Below, in pieces: positions 30,881-32,223 of a stretch of 32,223 bases of DNA. Under the pieces are notes generated by a model, which saw nothing but the letters and a program-made list of their open reading frames with translations, had not been told where the DNA came from and ran no database searches. The stretch comes from Pontiellaceae bacterium (GTDB taxonomy: Bacteria; Verrucomicrobiota; Kiritimatiellia; Kiritimatiellales; Tichowtungiaceae), in the NCBI GenBank assembly GCA_029939835.1, contig JAOZSE010000010.1, positions 1-32,223 of the forward strand, in the 5' to 3' direction. The translations under genes and the position numbers were made by a program. The first letter of the stretch is position 1, and every line of letters starts with the position of its first letter.

Positions 30881-31480
30881 ATGAAAACGAAAACTGCAAT
30901 ACTGCTCATCAGTGCGCTTTGCATGCTTCTCCCGCTCGCCGGACAGGCCATTACCGTTGAGTGCCACGGCTTCGCAACTGCGCCGATTACCCGGGATATT
31001 CTTTACAGAGTAACGCTAGGTACGACGGAATCCATCGACTACCTCCATAACGGCTGGTTCGCTGACGGTTCAGTTAATGGGTGGGTGAGTCAAGGGTCGG
31101 ACTTTATTGTTGTTGATGCCCTTGGTGTTAGCCAGAACTGGACGATAAATATTGCCAGTATCAGTGAGCCGTATACCAATTATGTTGAGCATGGACTCAT
31201 CGCTACTTCCATAGGAAATACAGATGCGGTACTCCAGTGGCAGGAAGATGGCGGCGGCAGCATCAGCGACGGAGTTTACTACTTCGGGTACAACACGGAG
31301 CAGCCGCTTGTGACGGTTGGTTTTCTGACATCTTCAACCGTTCTTAATGAGGACTGGGATGAGCCGGTCGGGCAGGGACTCGGCCCGATTCATGCCCCGG
31401 TACCGGAGCCGGCAACCGCATTATTGATGGTCGTGGCTACCGGTGCGATTGGTGTGTTTCGTAGAGTTCGCAAATATTAG
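30881..31480 (+). CDS. PEP-CTERM sorting-signal protein of unknown function
   Basis: A 199-residue exported protein. An N-terminal signal peptide (KTAILLISALCMLLPLAGQA) precedes a beta-rich, Ser/Thr/Gly/Asn-rich body with no recognised enzyme motif. It ends in a C-terminal sorting region VPEPATALLMVVATGAIGVF followed by RRVRKY, the PEP-CTERM arrangement (PEP motif, hydrophobic span, basic tail). Such proteins are processed by exosortase, usually toward the cell surface or extracellular matrix. No exosortase gene lies here. ATG 30881 is preferred; an in-frame ATG at 30830 would add a charged segment before the signal peptide. It stands alone between repeats and its own terminator. Confidence 0.85.
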   Translation: MKTKTAILLISALCMLLPLAGQAITVECHGFATAPITRDILYRVTLGTTESIDYLHNGWFADGSVNGWVSQGSDFIVVDALGVSQNWTINIASISEPYTNYVEHGLIATSIGNTDAVLQWQEDGGGSISDGVYYFGYNTEQPLVTVGFLTSSTVLNEDWDEPVGQGLGPIHAPVPEPATALLMVVATGAIGVFRRVRKY

Positions 31481-31505
31481 TTCCAGATCAATTTTTCGTC
31501 GAAAT

Positions 31506-31538
31506 GGGCGTCCTGAATTTTCGGGACACCCGTTTTTT
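31506..31538 (+). terminator. Intrinsic terminator after the PEP-CTERM gene
   Basis: GGGCGTCC (31506-31513) pairs with GGACACCC (31524-31531) with one mismatch, followed by G and six T residues (31533-31538). It lies 25 nt after the stop. Confidence 0.8.
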
Positions 31539-31614
31539 GTTTTGCAGGTAATTTTTTCCGGGGTTTAGCGATTTAGGGAAAGCTGTAGCCGCATGTTTTC
31601 CGGGTGCGTCAACG

Positions 31615-31696
31615 TAGACGAGGGTTGCCATTCCCTTCGGTCATTCCTCGTCAAGAAACGAGGCTTTCTCCCTCTGGTCGAGTCCAGCCTCGTCTA
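31615..31696. repeat. Inverted repeat downstream of the RNase R gene
   Basis: TAGACGAGG (31615-31623) is the exact inverted repeat of CCTCGTCTA (31688-31696). Inside lies a further hairpin CCTCG-TCAAGAAA-CGAGG (31646-31663). The last arm is 15 nt beyond the RNase R stop on the minus strand, so it may form that gene's 3' structure. No T-run is visible on either strand, and no gene is supported in this gap. Confidence 0.55.
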
Positions 31697-31710
31697 TGAC
31701 AATGGCTACT

Positions 31711-32223
31711 TCATTTCCGCTTCCGGCGTTTTTTCGGTTTGGCACCGCGCGGGCGGTCGCCGGTAAAGGTGACCTGCGGCTTTTTCTTCTTTTTGCTGCG
31801 CGGCGGGCCGCCTTTTGAAGCGCCGCGCGGCGCAGCCTGTCCGGCGAGGCGGAAATCGACGAAGTTGCGCGCGATGTCCACTTTGACGAGGTCGGCTTCG
31901 AGCAGGTCGCCAATTTTAAAAACTTTTCGGTGGCGCTGCCCGGTAGCTTTGGTTCTGGAGGCGTTGACTTCGTAGCGGTCGTCGATGATGGATGAAAAGG
32001 CGATGAGTCCGCGCTGCAGGGTGTCGGGCAGTTCAATCAACAGGCCTTTGCCTAGAATCTTAATGATGCAGGCTTTATAGGGGCCGGTTTCGCCTTTGTA
32101 GAGCAGGTCGCGGTAGTATTCGGCTCGGCGCAGGGCAATACTTTCTTTTTCGGCGGCATCGGCTTCGGTTTCGGTGCGGGTGCACTGCGCGGCGAGGGCT
32201 TCCAGATCGTTTGTGCGATAGGG
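31711..32223 (-). CDS. rnr: Ribonuclease R, C-terminal part (5' end outside window)
   Basis: RNase R is a processive 3'-5' exoribonuclease that degrades structured RNA. The minus-strand frame is open from the window end to TGA at 31711-31713 (170 residues). It has the post-catalytic helix CTRTETEADAAEKESIALRR, then the S1 domain with CIIKILGKGLLIELPDTLQRG and FSSIIDDRYEVN, and ends in a basic tail of about 40 residues rich in Lys, Arg, Pro and Gly (KKKKKPQ, KPKKRRKRK). This order and tail match RNase R better than RNase II. The RNB catalytic core is beyond the window. Confidence 0.9.
   Translation of the reverse strand, partial: PYRTNDLEALAAQCTRTETEADAAEKESIALRRAEYYRDLLYKGETGPYKACIIKILGKGLLIELPDTLQRGLIAFSSIIDDRYEVNASRTKATGQRHRKVFKIGDLLEADLVKVDIARNFVDFRLAGQAAPRGASKGGPPRSKKKKKPQVTFTGDRPRGAKPKKRRKRK

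Noticed and set aside
31641-32036. Minus-strand open frame of 131 codons
   Set aside because: Overlaps RNase R in another frame; Ser/Pro/Arg-rich shadow without motif.

Overview
The window looks like a chromosomal segment from an uncultured or little-studied anaerobic bacterium of the PVC group. My best guess is Kiritimatiellota or a nearby Verrucomicrobia-like lineage. This is inferred from a PEP-CTERM surface protein, a fermentative pta-ackA pair, a Gram-negative envelope (lipid A acyltransferase, RND efflux, outer-membrane barrel) and many small GC-rich palindromic repeats. No 16S or marker phylogeny could be run, so the placement is an inference.

Layout. 1-8218: the distal half of the S10/spc/alpha ribosomal cluster on the + strand (rpsH end, rplF, rplR, rpsE, rplO, secY, adk, map, infA, rpmJ, rpsM, rpsK, rpoA, rplQ), closed by a hairpin. 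rpmD (L30) and rpsD (S4) are absent from their usual places, L36 is the cysteine-free type, and S11 carries a roughly 133-residue Ala/Glu/Lys-rich N-terminal extension. 8302-10485: pta-ackA (acetyl-CoA to acetate plus ATP). 10614-13535: oligoribonuclease, convergent thyX, and a DRE-TIM aldolase-like protein preceded in frame by what looks like the N-terminal arm domain of a tyrosine recombinase. 13863-15836: tRNA-Leu(CAA), lysS and nikR. 15862-17470: a probable NikR-controlled nickel-uptake set, with a palindromic operator, an outer-membrane barrel protein and a NicO/UreH-type permease with a His-rich loop. 17612-19609: a DinG/XPD-type Fe-S helicase. 19657-25549: a heavy-metal efflux locus (small His/Cys secreted protein, then czcC-, czcB- and czcA-like genes). 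25692-30513: glgC, then a minus-strand pair purU and lipid A acyltransferase, then a cyclophilin lipoprotein and a CinA-C/NadD-like two-domain protein. 30881-31480: a PEP-CTERM protein. 31711-32223: the 3' end of an RNase R gene on the minus strand.

The most striking feature is the small-repeat content. At least six dispersed elements share GTAGG/CCTAC-type ends around one to three short hairpins whose stem sequences differ between copies while pairing is kept (often 9-bp stem, 3-nt loop, 9-bp stem). They sit between convergent genes, between czcB and czcA, beside the tRNA, and, most unusually, inside the coding sequence at 29431-30513. There, three such insertions plus a second repeat type are read through in frame and add roughly 60 residues. 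This resembles the logic of Rickettsia palindromic elements in another phylum. Other short repeat types (TGGAAT-rich repeats, an ATGCCCCG..CGGGGAG hairpin, ACCGCAAAGACGC-type inverted repeats) also supply start codons, stop codons or leader regions to host genes.

Functionally the region combines core translation and transcription, acetate fermentation, one-carbon/thymidylate metabolism, glycogen synthesis, nickel acquisition and divalent or monovalent metal efflux.
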